The notes below the pieces were generated by a model. That model saw nothing but the letters and a program-made list of their open reading frames with translations, was not told the DNA's origin and made no database searches. From assembly GCF_020921035.1 (NCBI RefSeq), contig NC_063157.1:1488001-1552000 (forward strand): DNA of 64,000 nt. The letters are read 5' to 3'. This document shows, piece after piece, positions 1 to 12,100 of the stretch; position 1 is the stretch's first letter, and every line of letters starts with the position of its first letter. The stretch comes from Rhodamnia argentea (taxonomy: Eukaryota > Streptophyta > Magnoliopsida > Myrtales > Myrtaceae). The position numbers were made by a program, and so were the translations under genes.

Positions 1-144
1 TTAGAGGGCAACTTTTTGCATGGCAGTATCTTTCCGACATGCCGTGAATTAACCTACTGGAGCTTCCATCCTTGGAGGGTGCAATGCAATTGCTCACCAA
101 ATCGTCAGCTCACTGATTTGCTTTTCACTTTCATTTGATTTTAG

Positions 145-913
145 GAAATCCAAATGTCGTGATGGCATTAGTCGCGAACAAGTGTGACCTAGACCCAAGG
201 AGAGAAGTACAGATCGAGGTACGAGCAGTTAACTTTTACTTGTGACCTTCAGAAACTGCATAGTCATCATGCTCGATGCTTCTAGTCAACCCGTCTCTGC
301 TCATCGTGCCTCTTTGGCGGCAATCTATTTCATTCCGTTCCTAATGTAATGTCTGCCTATCTGGATTACTTGCAGGATGGGGAGCAATATGCTCAGGAAA
401 ATGGGATGTTCTTCATGGAAACGTCTGCAAAAACTGCAGAAAACGTGAACGAGCTTTTCCACGAGATAGGTAAAACTTTTCGACCACTCGGAGGGGGTGC
501 TCGATATTGCCGCCGATTATGGTACTGTCAAATCTTACATATAGAGGATCATAATAGCCGGCCATCATTTTCTTTTTTCCAAGCAGCACTTCTGCCTATA
601 TGCAACTTCCTCTCATGCATCAAATGTTTAAACAAATGAGCATTAGAACAATCACCTTATCAATCTGCAACATGAAGACACTCAGTGTCGTTCCTAAACA
701 TTTGCACGTGTCACGTCCCACTCTGTTTTGAGGCCTGTTTCACTTAAGAAGAAGATAAAGTTTGAAAAAGGGCTAATTCTCATAACGTTCTTCTTCTTGC
801 TAACATTTGCAGCGAATAAACTGGCAAAAGCTTCACCTTCAAGACCAAGAGGGATGACTCTGAACAGTGAACCACAAGATGGGAGAAGAAAACTTCTTTG
901 CTGTTTAGGTTGA
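145..913 (+). CDS. Rab5-type small GTPase, C-terminal exons only (5' part outside window)
   Basis: Three coding exons are visible at 145-218, 376-469 and 813-913, each with GT/AG borders, and they join in frame. They encode the last third of a Rab GTPase: the NKCD guanine-specificity motif (G4), the ETSAKT motif (G5) and a C-terminal tail ending in CCLG. The paired cysteines are the expected geranylgeranylation site that anchors Rabs to membranes. The wording around G4 and G5 ([21 protein letters not shown]) resembles the Rab5/RABF group, which acts in endosomal and vacuolar trafficking; that subgroup is an inference because the switch regions lie outside the window. Bases 1-144 read as intron. 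The gene converges on the DUF632 gene. Confidence 0.85.
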
Positions 914-2013
914 CGTCCCAATTACTTGAAGGTCCTAAGGTGACGAAAAACAACTACCAATCTCACTATGTCCATGCCATGTATATGTATCCGCCAAACC
1001 TTAATTTGTATTCTGTTCGATTGTTAATCCCCAAAACTTCTACTTGAGATGGATGGTGCCGTGAACAAATTCCAGCAGCAATCAAAATGTCCATGATAAT
1101 CGCCAACTTTGAGCAGTGAATGTGCCATAGGCACAGGCTAGATTACTCGAGCAATTGTTACACGTACCCAGAGCACATCGCCTCAATGGATGGATCCAAC
1201 CCACAGACTCCCCGTCAAAACCAATTTTAGCTGTACTGCATTGAAGTGAATTACTTCCTATGCACATTGATCAAATATAGTTCGATTACCCAAACGATAG
1301 CAATGATATAAAGAAACTTCCCCCCCTTGGAAATTAAGAGGGCACTTCTTAGGGTAAAATTGATGAAACATTAAGTAGTAAAATTCGACTACAAATGATA
1401 ATGAGATATTCCACTTAAGTTATGTATAAGTAATGGATGCTCAAAATGCCTACGACATTGACTGCTACGCTGTGATGGTATGTGACAATGATTGACGTTC
1501 CTCAAAATAACATTTCCAGACCTTCATATGAAGTCATCAAGCAATTAGGCTCGTTAGAGCCTAAAAGTGAATTCGATCTGACCAAATGCCGTGGAAAACA
1601 TAAAAGGGTTGAAAAGGGCTAATACGCAAATATGCAAAAGATTGATTAATAAATTGAAAACAGAAACTACAGGACGAAGAAGACGTTATTTTTTACTTGG
1701 TTGCACCTCTGATTTTCTTGTTGAGTGCACACAACTCTTCACACGTTTCTATTCTATTTCCAAAAGTCCCTTGCTATCGGAACAACCAAGACCATAGCAT
1801 GGCAGAAGACATATCAACAATAACGTGCATGGAAACCAAGGCCGGGGTCAACCGAAATCTGTAACATTGATTGATGCTCACAAATTATGGCACACATGTT
1901 ATTGTATTTGTCCCGTGATAAAACAACAGAAATCATTATGAACAAACCTATCATATATGTATGTCAAACTATACATAACTTACCGCCAGACCCACATGGA
2001 AAACTTTGGCTAT
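914..2013. other. 3' flanks of two convergent genes
   Basis: No coding signal is visible. The stretch should hold the 3' untranslated regions of the Rab gene (left) and of the DUF632 gene (right). Short open frames here lack family resemblance and splice support. Confidence 0.5.
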
Positions 2014-5000
2014 TCACTGAGATTTTACATCTTGTGGCTGCGATAATGACCTCAAGTGACCATACAAACCCGAGGAAGAAACGGCAAAACGTGACAAGGC
2101 TCCAAAGAGCTCCGGGAGACGATTCTTGAAACTTACCAATGTCTTTTCCCTCACCTGACGGCACTGCCTCCGATAAGCATCCTCTTCCTCTTCCAACCTC
2201 TTTTTTAGCACCTCCACTGTCACTTCTTTCTCGGCAATGACATTTATGTGCCGATCATCCAGTGCCCTATCTGGATCCATCTCATCTGGTGGGGTCCTGT
2301 GCTGCATACTTTTTTGACGCCATTCTTCCAATGAGCGGGTTTTGCGATTAAGCTCCCTCTTGGTTTCCTCACATTTCTCTTTCAATTTCATCTCATCAAC
2401 TTGATGATGCACAATGGCCTCTAAGACAGCACGGAAATTATGTATGGCACTTCTTGCAAGCTCGTCAGGAAGTTTATCCAGATTTTCATCCCAAGCATGA
2501 ACAAGTTTCTGGATGGGAGGATTTTCGTTCCGAGGAGGGGAAGAAACTTTCTCCCTAAAGCTGCTTTCTATGGGAATGACATTCAACTTTAACCAGTTCT
2601 TGAGTGCCTTAATGTATTTTTTCTGATTCTCCATAAGACTCACGAACTGCACATGCCAGTCTTCCACAACTTTGAACAGCTGGACGGTACGCTCATGATG
2701 GTGTTCACTCGTCTCTTTGGTGGCTTGGTCAACTTCAACATATGCCAAATTCTTCACGATCTTGAACTGACTCTCATGGTACATTCTCATGGCGTCCCAC
2801 ATTTTTGCCATCCTGCATTCTTACAGCAGTCGATGATAATCGTACAATGTAACCGGAGCAGTTGCAAGGTGATAAAAAATTATGAGGAGAAGCATGACAA
2901 ATAAGGAAGATGACACTCTACAAGAGAATCAAGCAATGATTCAAATAAACTCGAGCAAGTTATCGAATCAAAACCCAACACTCAAGTGCCATAACAAATT
3001 TTAAAGAATGTTGTTAACAAGTGCCCCTAAAGCACTGGTTAAGTCTGACTAAAATTAGAGATTTTTCTCTAAATTTTATAAATATAAAGGGTACACATTT
3101 AAGGAAGCTATTTAGTTCAAATAGAAAATTTTACATCTCTTAAACTTATTAATAAGGCTTAACAAGTGTCTTAACGGCACAACACTGTTTAACATTTTCC
3201 GATTTTAGAGAATCTATTTAATTCAAATACAAAATTTACATTACTAAAGTAAACGTCGATAGGCTTAACAAGTGCCACAAGGAGCAATCTTTCCAGTTTT
3301 GAATGATCATATTGATGGTCAGGGATAGAAATGGTCGAAATTAAAGTAAAACATGAAACATGAAGTATGATGTCCTCTGATTTCCACCATGACAAATTTT
3401 TCCCAAGGAAAAGGAGGAGGATAGGGAAAGAAGGGGGAGCAGGAGCACAGAGAATCACAAGCAGTTCATATCTGGTTTCATGAGATGCACATCCTCATGA
3501 ATGCATTGACTATCAAAGGCTCAACACATGCAGATGGACAGCCTTGACTTGACTTACCCATCGACAAGTTGAACTAGCTTTGGGTACAACTGTTCGTCTC
3601 GTAGACGCTTTATCTCCGAAACAGTTGAATCCATGGATTGCATATCAACAATATATCTTGTGTGAAGATGACTCACTGCTGCTTTTGTTTTTTCTAGAGA
3701 CTCAGAATGGGTCCCTCGATCCTTTTGCTTGTTGAGTGCAGCAATCTTCTTTTGATACGCATACTTCAAAAGCTCACCCGCCTATCAAGCAAAAAGACAC
3801 CTCAGATCTGTTAAACTCTATAATAGAAAGAAACGAGAGAGGCTTCAGAACTTGGTTAAGAACAGCTCAGAAAATTATACTGCATGCTCATTAGGGAAAA
3901 GCCGTCCAAAAGATGCATGGATAAGGATTAAAAACTGAGACAAACAATTTACATCAGCGATGGAACAGAATTGACAAGTTGAAGCGCTATGAACAGATTC
4001 AAATGTCTCTGGAACATAATAACCAAGTTTATCCACTCAGCAGTCAGCGCGACATGACAATGGGATCATCATGCCCACTGGACCATCTGCAAATATGCAG
4101 TTACTGCTCACCTTCACTTCATCATATAGCTTCTTCTCCCATGCTAGCAATTTGTCCAACACCGTGGCATGAGTTTCATGTTCTTCGGAGTCAAAGTCAT
4201 CCTTCACATCATCAGCATTTGGTAATCCTCGGAAAGACCGATTCCACGTGATAACGCGCATCACTCTGTCGGAATGATTCATATGACCTGCAAAGCGAAA
4301 AGAACAAACCAACAAAACAACAACCCAAATTCAACTAACAGATATTAGTTAATCCTTACGATCCATAGTATATCATTCATTATCCTTCCAGTTTCTGGCA
4401 TTACCCTATCACTTAAGGCAACCGCTTCATGATGTACTGATACTTTAGCTAAGAAGAATAACGACTAAACATCCGGGGAAAAAAAAACATATGATCTTGA
4501 TAAAGTTCTCACCGCGATTATCCGCAAAATTTGAGTGATAATGCAACCTATTCGCCTCCAACATCTTCGAAACCTCATGGGCACTCTCGGAAGCCTTTAG
4601 AAATTGGTCATCCAGCTCCAAAAATATCTGTGCCAAACTTATATTCGCCATCCCCCCTTTCCCTTTCTTCACACTGTTCGCTGCCAGTGCCGCCTCCACT
4701 GCAGGTGGGGTTGGTGTTTCCACTGCCTTCTCCGGCACCACCGGAGCAGTAACTTCACCATCATCTTTCATTCTCTTAGGTTTGTCACCAAACACTTCAC
4801 TCTCAACATGCTTTTTGTCAGCTCTCACCTCCTCAGCGGCCACATCGCCAAACGTCGGCCCCGAAACGTTCTCCACCGGAGAGAAGAAGAAATCATAATA
4901 CTCATGCGGAGGAGCGCGCGGTGGCGACACAGCTCTCGGCAGTGGAACGTCGTTCTCCGCCACCGCCTCCTTGCGACTCCCACTTCTACCGCCACCGCCA

Positions 5001-5461
5001 CTGCCACTGCCACCACTTCTTCTATCTCTAGCTCCTCTTCTGCTCCTCTGCCTCAAATTACTGCTCTCGTCGTTCTCCAATTCATTCTCTTCCTCCTCCA
5101 CGATCGTGGGCCCCATCGGCCTGGACTCGGCCTTGGCGATCTTGATCTGAGGCATGGTCGCGGCGCGCTGGAGCGGTGAGGCCGGGAAATCCGGCAGCGG
5201 AGGAGGCGGAGGGAGGTTCTCGATCGGGACGTGCGCCGACGCGGCGGGGTTCTCCTGGCCGGGGTAGTACTGGGGGTCCTGGACCTCGCCGTGGGCGTAG
5301 TCGCTGAGGGCGGCGCCGGTGTTCTTGAGGGCGACGGCGTAGGCCGAGTGAGCCGCCGCGAAGGCGTTGCGAGCCGAGACGGCTTCCTTGACGAACTGCT
5401 TGCGCTCCTTGCAGCGATTGACGGCCTCCTCGTTCTCGATCTTCGATTGCGTGCAGCCCAT
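2014..5461 (-). CDS. DUF630/DUF632 protein (APSR1/NRG2 family)
   Basis: Four exons on the minus strand, 5461-4513, 4287-4112, 3781-3558 and 2812-2014, sum to 2148 nt and a 715-residue protein. I chose the ATG at 5461 rather than an in-frame ATG 36 nt upstream because it gives MGCTQSK, the N-myristoylation start typical of the family. DUF630 covers about residues 1-60. It is followed by a proline-rich and Gly/Ser-rich linker with an EYYDFFFSP motif, then the helical DUF632 region from about residue 280 to near the end. Family members such as NRG2 and APSR1 act in nitrate or phosphate responses and root growth. That role is family knowledge and is not shown here. Length is normal and no lesion was seen. 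Confidence 0.93.
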
Positions 5462-5542
5462 GCTTGGTTGACCGAGCTCGATCGATCGAGCATCCACAGG
5501 ATTGAATCCGTAAGTTCGATCACGATTCTGCTTTCGAAGCTC

Positions 5543-5544
5543 GG

Positions 5545-5571
<27 letters not shown>
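5543..5571. repeat. (GA)n microsatellite in 5' leader of the DUF632 gene
   Basis: About 13 GA units lie 80-110 bp upstream of the start codon, probably in the 5' untranslated region. CT/GA tracts are common in plant leaders and are prone to length variation. Confidence 0.9.
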
Positions 5572-5576
<5 letters not shown>

Positions 5577-5644
5577 AAGAGGAGAGTTCGTTGTGACGAA
5601 AGCGAACGGCGTAGCTTGTGTGGGATCTTGGGAGTTAAATTAAA

Positions 5645-5656
5645 ACGACGCGTCGT
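5645..5656. promoter_or_regulatory. 12-bp palindrome ACGACGCGTCGT upstream of the DUF632 gene
   Basis: A perfect palindrome inside an AAAACGACG context lies 184 bp upstream of the start codon. The same 12-mer occurs upstream of the kinesin-13B gene at 47639-47650. It resembles the AAACGACGTCGT-type motif often seen in dicot promoters; binding is not shown. Confidence 0.4.
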
Positions 5657-5761
5657 CGTACGGAGCTCTGCGTTCGCTTCATTTCGAGGTGAAACCGGGA
5701 CAGGGAAAGTGACAAAAAAGCAGGAGAAAATAGAAAGAATAAGAAAAATCTGGAGTCAGGA

Positions 5762-6039
5762 CTAGACAGATCCCACATTTATTATCATTTTATGACGTAA
5801 TATCCATTAATTAATTAGATTTAGCTTTTTAAATGATGGCTTTATTAAACAAGCTAATCTATATTACTGTAACTAAAAGGGCCACGCTGGCAGTTCTACA
5901 GTGCAATTCCCAATTTACCCTTCCCTCAAAATCTTATTTACTTTAATGTTTGATTTCGCGAATGATCAAAGCTAGGGGGATTTCCTTAATGATTGGTTTT
6001 GATTATCCTAACCACCACTAATTGCATCTTCTAAAGCAT
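5762..6039. other. AT-rich intergenic DNA
   Basis: No gene is recognised. The left edge is the upstream region of the DUF632 gene. The right part may belong to the adjacent LTR relic, whose 5' limit I could not place. Confidence 0.4.
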
Positions 6040-6285
6040 TCTCTAGAGATAATTAGGATTTATCTAGGATAAATTCCTAAGTTATGGATACTTGATAATT
6101 CTATTGATGTTATATATATATCTTAAGATTGCGCGTATATCTCCCTTTGATTACGCATATCTTGATTGATATTATTCCCTTCTCCAGTGATATGCTCAGG
6201 CTGATGTAATATTCATGATGATATATCGAAATATACAAGAATTTCTCTTTTTTGTTTTCACTTTAAATTTGTATCAGAGCCTCCT
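6040..6285 (+). mobile_element. Copia-type LTR end with primer-binding site (relic)
   Basis: An AT-rich tract ends in TTTTCA at about 6260. It is followed within a few bases by TTTGTATCAGAGCC (about 6269-6282), one base short of the TTGGTATCAGAGCC site complementary to initiator tRNA-Met that follows most plant Copia 5' LTRs. No gag or pol frame follows, so this is the edge of a decayed element. The left limit is a guess. Confidence 0.5.
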
Positions 6286-7984
6286 TTCCTTCCAATAAAT
6301 CCTAGAAATTCAAATCTTTTCGAGCCACATTTGCCTCATCTATTATATATTTCACACTTAGTACTAGGCGAGAAGACCGGACTAAACGTGAGAGGGATTA
6401 ATAGAATGATTAAATAGTAAACTATGCATTCATTTAAAAAGTTTAAACTTTTAAAATAATTAGCATTGATCTCACACAATCTCACAGTGGAATTATGCAT
6501 GCCAACGTCAATAAGATTCGTTAAGCAAATTGTCCAAAAGCACTCGATCGCATTGATTTTGAAATGCGCAGGATCTGATCGCACTTCTTCAAACGTTTAC
6601 GACTTGATTGCATATCGAAACTTTCGGGACGGTTGGTGAATTTTCTCTACACGACAATTGGAAAACAACGAAACACGAGCCGCTAAAAAGAATGCACACA
6701 TAATCAATTCCGACGCTTCACCAAAAATTACAACTTTTTAGATAGTGCCGATTTCGACGTGTCTATAATTCATTGTCGGTTCCTTTTTTTTGAACCGTCT
6801 CATTCCTTCTTACGTGCCAAACGGAAGCTTAAATTACTTTCTGGCCAACCAAGACAAAGACTTCCTAGTCAGTGTAATTCCTCGGAAGGTGCTAAAAAGA
6901 TTTGATAAAACTTAGGCAAAAAATGCTTCACAGTCTCAACCACCATTTACTTTGACCAAAAAAATAAAATAAAATAAAAACCACCATTTACAAATTGGAA
7001 AAAAAAAAGTTTACTTTAAGTCGTGGGGACATTGCTTTCACAAAAGGCATCATCATTGCAGGCCCTCAAACGTTGTTCATACTTTCTTCAAGGTTGACGA
7101 TGCCCAGATTCTTTGAAGACCATCATCGATCGCCTCACCAAACATTGGCTTGTGTCTTCTTTTCTGAGGGGGTCAACTGCGAATAATGATGCTTGTACAA
7201 AGTCTAAGCCTGGAACCCACTTCATATCAAACCGTTCTTCTCAATTTTACTCACCTTGGTAGAGCTCGGACGACGAATTAAGGAGATTCGAATTTTCCCG
7301 GGTTCGTTTTCTCCTTGATCCGAGCCTGTGTGCTCGCATGGCCGCTGTTTGCGAGGACAGTAGAAATGGACCGAAGTGGTCTTTGGCGGAAAGTTTCGAC
7401 AGAGGGAGCTCGACTAGAATATGTATCTATGGAGCACGTTCAGCCTCACTTTGTGTCGTTCTAATCAGGATTCTTTTTTTTGTTCCCCTTTCTTTGCATG
7501 AGCTCAATTTACACACCCACCAACCAAAATGGAACATGGCAAATTGAATGAATGAACTACAGAATCTAACAGATTCCCATTGTCAGTTTAAATTATCTTT
7601 TTCGAGCCACTCCGCATCTGCTTCTCTCTCTCTCTCTTTTCTCTTCTCTTTTGTGCTGTGGCTGGCTTTAAAGTGGCTTTGGGGCCGACCACGAAAAGAT
7701 TCTTGGGTTTGAACATAAATGGCTGGAAGGCATCTGCTCATCGTCATCTTGGGTTTGTCCGAGACAGACGAGAGATGTAACCATGAAGCCCACGTATCCA
7801 CCTCCAGTGAATCTACAGGCTTGAGATGGCAAAAGAAAGGCAAAAAAGCAGAAAGATTATTCTTGTTTCTTTGGTTGACAAAAGCGAGCAGTAGATTCCC
7901 CGAAAAAAAAATGTAGCTTCACGTTCACGTGAATGCCTGGGAACGCCTTTTCTCCTGATACGATCCCTCGCTGTCCTCGCAACT
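6286..7984. other. Intergenic DNA without recognisable genes
   Basis: AT-rich at first and more mixed after 7000. Short open frames at 6995-7186 and 7338-7547 show no domain, no splice context and no clear codon bias, so I do not call them. Confidence 0.5.
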
Positions 7985-8280
7985 TAGTCTTTGAGTGAAC
8001 CAGAGGAAAATAAATAAGGCAAACCCGAGATTGCGAAGTTCGGATAACTGAAGCACTCTGAACTTCTCCATGGCAAGCCTGGTGAGATGAGCAGTTGAAG
8101 GGGCACTGGGTTCTTGTGGCAAATGGGAAACTCTGGCTCTCCCAGGTTCAGGCTTAAGATGGTTTCGTCCTCTGCTGTACCTGATCTTCCTTAGCTCAAC
8201 CCTGTTTTGTCGGTCATCACGGAGAAGAAGCTAGTATGGAAGTCAAGTAAGATCAGGGCGTTGCCGACAAAGCCAAGCCA
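7985..8280 (-). pseudogene. Fragment of a METTL22-like methyltransferase 3' end
   Basis: This segment aligns by eye with 16610-16910, the last coding exon and 3' flank of the intact methyltransferase gene in this window, in the same orientation. Shared blocks include GTACCTGATCTTCC next to GGTTTCNTCCTCTG, and a TAACTGAAGC/TGACTGAAGC block. On the minus strand it can be read as RYSRGRNHLKPEP, matching RYNRGGNH in the parent. The upstream exons, including the SAM-binding core, were not found nearby. It is most simply a segmental duplication relic. Confidence 0.7.
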
Positions 8281-9124
8281 TAATGTGTAGCTAGCACGCA
8301 TCGATGATTAGCTTGACTTCTCTCTCCTTTTTCCTATTGGCATTTTTGTCTACCGGGACATGGGAATCGCCGCAGCCTGAATAAAAAATCTCGATGCAGA
8401 TTAAAGATCGATCACGTGAGCACGGAGAGAGCATCATCAAAGCACGAATATTGTCACTGTTGGCACTATCATCTTGTAGTCTCTCTGAGCACTTGCATTT
8501 CACGAATCCCACATTTGGCCCAATTGATTCTGAAAATCAACTACCACCGCACGCATGTAACAATACAACAAGGCTGTAGCTTCTTTAAACCAGCCAGCTG
8601 CCACAGGACACGGCAGATGGAAAAGTGGAAGTTCTAAGAAAGCTGGGTTTAAATAGAACGCAGAGTTGCACAATGCTACAAAACCTAGCAAAGGAACCGA
8701 AATAGACAGCATCAACCATCTGCATTTTCGACAAGCACGCACTGTTAAACTTACTGGTCCAAGAACTCATCCGCAGCGGAAGCAATCATTCAAACTGAGT
8801 GCAAAATTGGATCTTACCATTAACAAAATCCAGTAACGAGTAATAATACAGATGCCATGACATATCAGCCATACCGAGAAAGGAAAGTGAAAAATCAGTT
8901 GGGAGAGAATCCATAACTTCGTCTATAAGAAACCCTGCAAAAAAAATAGGATTTTGGAGACCACCCTTCTGACAAAATTCTCAGAAAAGGCTTTAGAGGT
9001 ACAAATAATCATAAATGAGGCTTCACAACCTCTCCACCCTAAACCAGCTGAAGGTTCTGAGGTTCAAACGTGAGAATTCTTACACATTCCATGAACACCT
9101 GTTGTGCTGCTATATCAAGCAACT
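8281..9124. other. Intergenic DNA and HSP70-15 3' flank
   Basis: Nothing coding is recognised. The right part, from about 8900, should contain the 3' untranslated region of the Hsp70-15 gene. Confidence 0.5.
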
Positions 9125-12100
9125 CTAAGAAGCAGATGGAGGTGCCTCAGACTTGTCCGTGTCCATCGGCTCCCCTGAAGCAGGCGGAACATCACCAGTT
9201 CCAGCATCGGTATCAGCATTTGCATTGGCATCGGCATTGGCATCACCTCGAGGTTGCTGCTCGCCTTGAGCAGGCTGAGGAGGAGTCTCAGGAGCAACAG
9301 GTTTGGCAGGCTTCGGTTTCATCATTATTGGCCGGCAAAACCTATTGAAGCAAATTTTAGTCTCTAGTTTGATCTAGAATTAGGGAAATAAAAAATGGAG
9401 ACAGGACATCACTGCAATGACCAGTTGGCCATAACATGCAAATTCCATGAAGTTTATCTTATTAATGACTTAGATTGTCTTTACATTTACCATTTCAAGA
9501 TTTGTTGCCTGATCTAGTTGAATATCAACGATTTTCTGTCACTTTCATGCTAGAGAAATTAAGAACAAAAGAAACAAACACTATCATCAACACAAAAGTT
9601 AAAGATAGATATAAATTCCTGAAACTCAATTCGCGAGTGGAATAACTTGGGCAGTAGATCCCTGGAACTTCCTTTTCAACATTTTAAGGAACAAGTTTTC
9701 TCTGCCCTAAAGAATAACGAGGCAACTCATGACAATAACATAACAACCCATCTCCAAAACCAATGTAACAAAAGCCTTCTAATATTGCTTTGAATAAAAG
9801 GAAAAGCATTCAAATATTGCGGATTGTTTCCTATTTCCAATGTTATTCCATCTCAGGATCTTATTGTACAGTTTCTGTCAAACTGAACCATGAGTGTTCA
9901 CATTAATGTCTCTTTTTCTCCTATTATGCTATTTTATATCTGCAACAATGTTTCGATTAGAAATTCAGGATGGCTTAGAAAAGATGTTAAACTTCCTTCC
10001 AGAAACATGTTTCTGGCTTTGCTCTGAGAACCACCCAGTTGAACATCTTCCCTTGCGAACAATACAGGGAATCCACACAAACTACCACATCTAAGAAAAG
10101 GAACATCACACCATTGTGAAAGGAGATAACAGGGTACCTGTCCAGTGACTCTGCTTTCTTCCTTATTTCAGCTGACAAGAGAACTGGAGGAGCATATTTG
10201 GGAAGAGAATCCTGTTGCTGCCGTTTGTCTCTTAGCCAAGCTTCTGCCTCTACACATTCGTTCAAGACCTGAAATAAAAAAAATAAGATTATATTAAGAA
10301 TCTTGAATAAGATACCTCTCGGCAGACAGCTGCTTCAGTAAATATATTTTCTCTACCTTCTGCTTCTCAGAGACATCGATGTGATCAAATTTGGAATCAT
10401 TCGAAACAGCTGCTTCTCTATAACTATTTATACAATAAACAAGTTGATCTATCACTGATCCTCTTTCTGTGTGTTCCCTGTAACGCTCTTCTACCGGATC
10501 ACCTTGCTGCAAGTTACACAACGTGGTAAGCAAGCAGAGCTATTGCCTATAACAAAGAACAGAAAAAATTCATTACCTTCTTAAGTTCCTCAAGCTTGGC
10601 AACATAGACACCTTTTGTTTCATCTTCACCATCCTCGTATAACCAGTCCTCCACCTCCTGAAGTGTAGAAATGAACTGCTCTCTTTCTGGATCCATGACA
10701 AAGTCATGGTACTTGTCATTCAGCTGACACCCCAAGAAAAAAAAAAATGAAGCACAAGTAATGTTTTGAGTTCAGCAAAAGCAATCTACATCGGAGAATC
10801 AGTAGCTCTGTACCTTGTTCCTCATATCATACACATAAGCTTCCACGGCATTTTTCTTGTCTTTCGTCTCTTCCATGACACGATCTTGCAAGGCCATCTC
10901 AAATTCCTTCTCGACTGCCTTCTGCAAGTCTGCCGATGACAATGCACCATATACCAGCTCGGCCACAGTAACATTGGTTTTCTTGACCTTCTTCTTTGGA
11001 GCTTCCGTCTGGGAATAGACAACCAAAGGAATAAAAAACAAGAAAAGGAAGGTCGCAGTAGCCCACGAATCCCAATATGACCCAGAAGGACAAAAGTCAA
11101 AATTCAATGTCTGAAAGCTCTAAAAGCCATTATTAGAAAGCCCAGATTATATAATGAAAAACCCATTAAGTCCACTTTCAAGACTATTATGCAAGACATT
11201 ACAACAACAGGAAATGACAGGCTCATCCCACTAAGTGGGGCCAGCTCCTATTATGCAATTTGCATTAGATATTTGAAAAAAAAAAATAGCCAGACCAAAC
11301 GGTTTGTCAATCACCATCCCAAATCACAAAGACACAAACTAAAAGCCTTGACAACTGACAGAAACCCTCACCAGACCTCTGATTCTGATTGCATCCCTAA
11401 TTTTGAAACACATCCACACGAGGTTACAGAGATATTGTGAATAAAAGGACATAAAAGCACCAACAACAAAGAATATATTTTAACCAAATCACGGTTCAAA
11501 AAGAGATGGCCCACACATGTGCAAATACCACAGATACCAATAACTCACACAAGCAGGGACAACTGACCTTGCTATCAGTTTCCATCTGCACAGGCTTCTC
11601 TCCTGTCTCGGGGACACCATTTTCTACAGCAGTAGCTCCCTTTGCATCTTGCATGTTAACATCAGCCTCACCAGAAGTAGGGGGAGCAGCATCATTTGAG
11701 GTTTCATCAGCATCCATCTTGTTTGTTTCTTGTGATGCTGCGTCCTTTGTGACTGTAACTTCAACTTCCTCTTCTTCCAAGAGCTGCAGCATCAAATATA
11801 TTGATTAAAATTTGAATTATTCTGGACCCACTTCCACATCAAATTCAAATTCTTCGCAATACTTACTGTTGCAGACTCTATAGACACGATTCCATGGAGA
11901 TTTAATCGGACTTTGGCCTTCAGTTTTGCTCGTTCACTTTTCGCGCATTGGAAAGGGCCAATCTGCACATTACAAATAGGAAAAGCTAACAAATTAGCAA
12001 CGGAAATTCTATGCCTAGAGAAACCAAGAAAAGATATTTTCTCAGCTCTCTAAATTACCATGTATGAGCTGATCTTAGAAGAAGCTTGTAGTTCACTGCC

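Noticed and set aside
4604-5596. Plus-strand frames opposite the DUF632 first exon
   Set aside because: Antisense shadows of a GC-rich exon; no domain and no splice logic.
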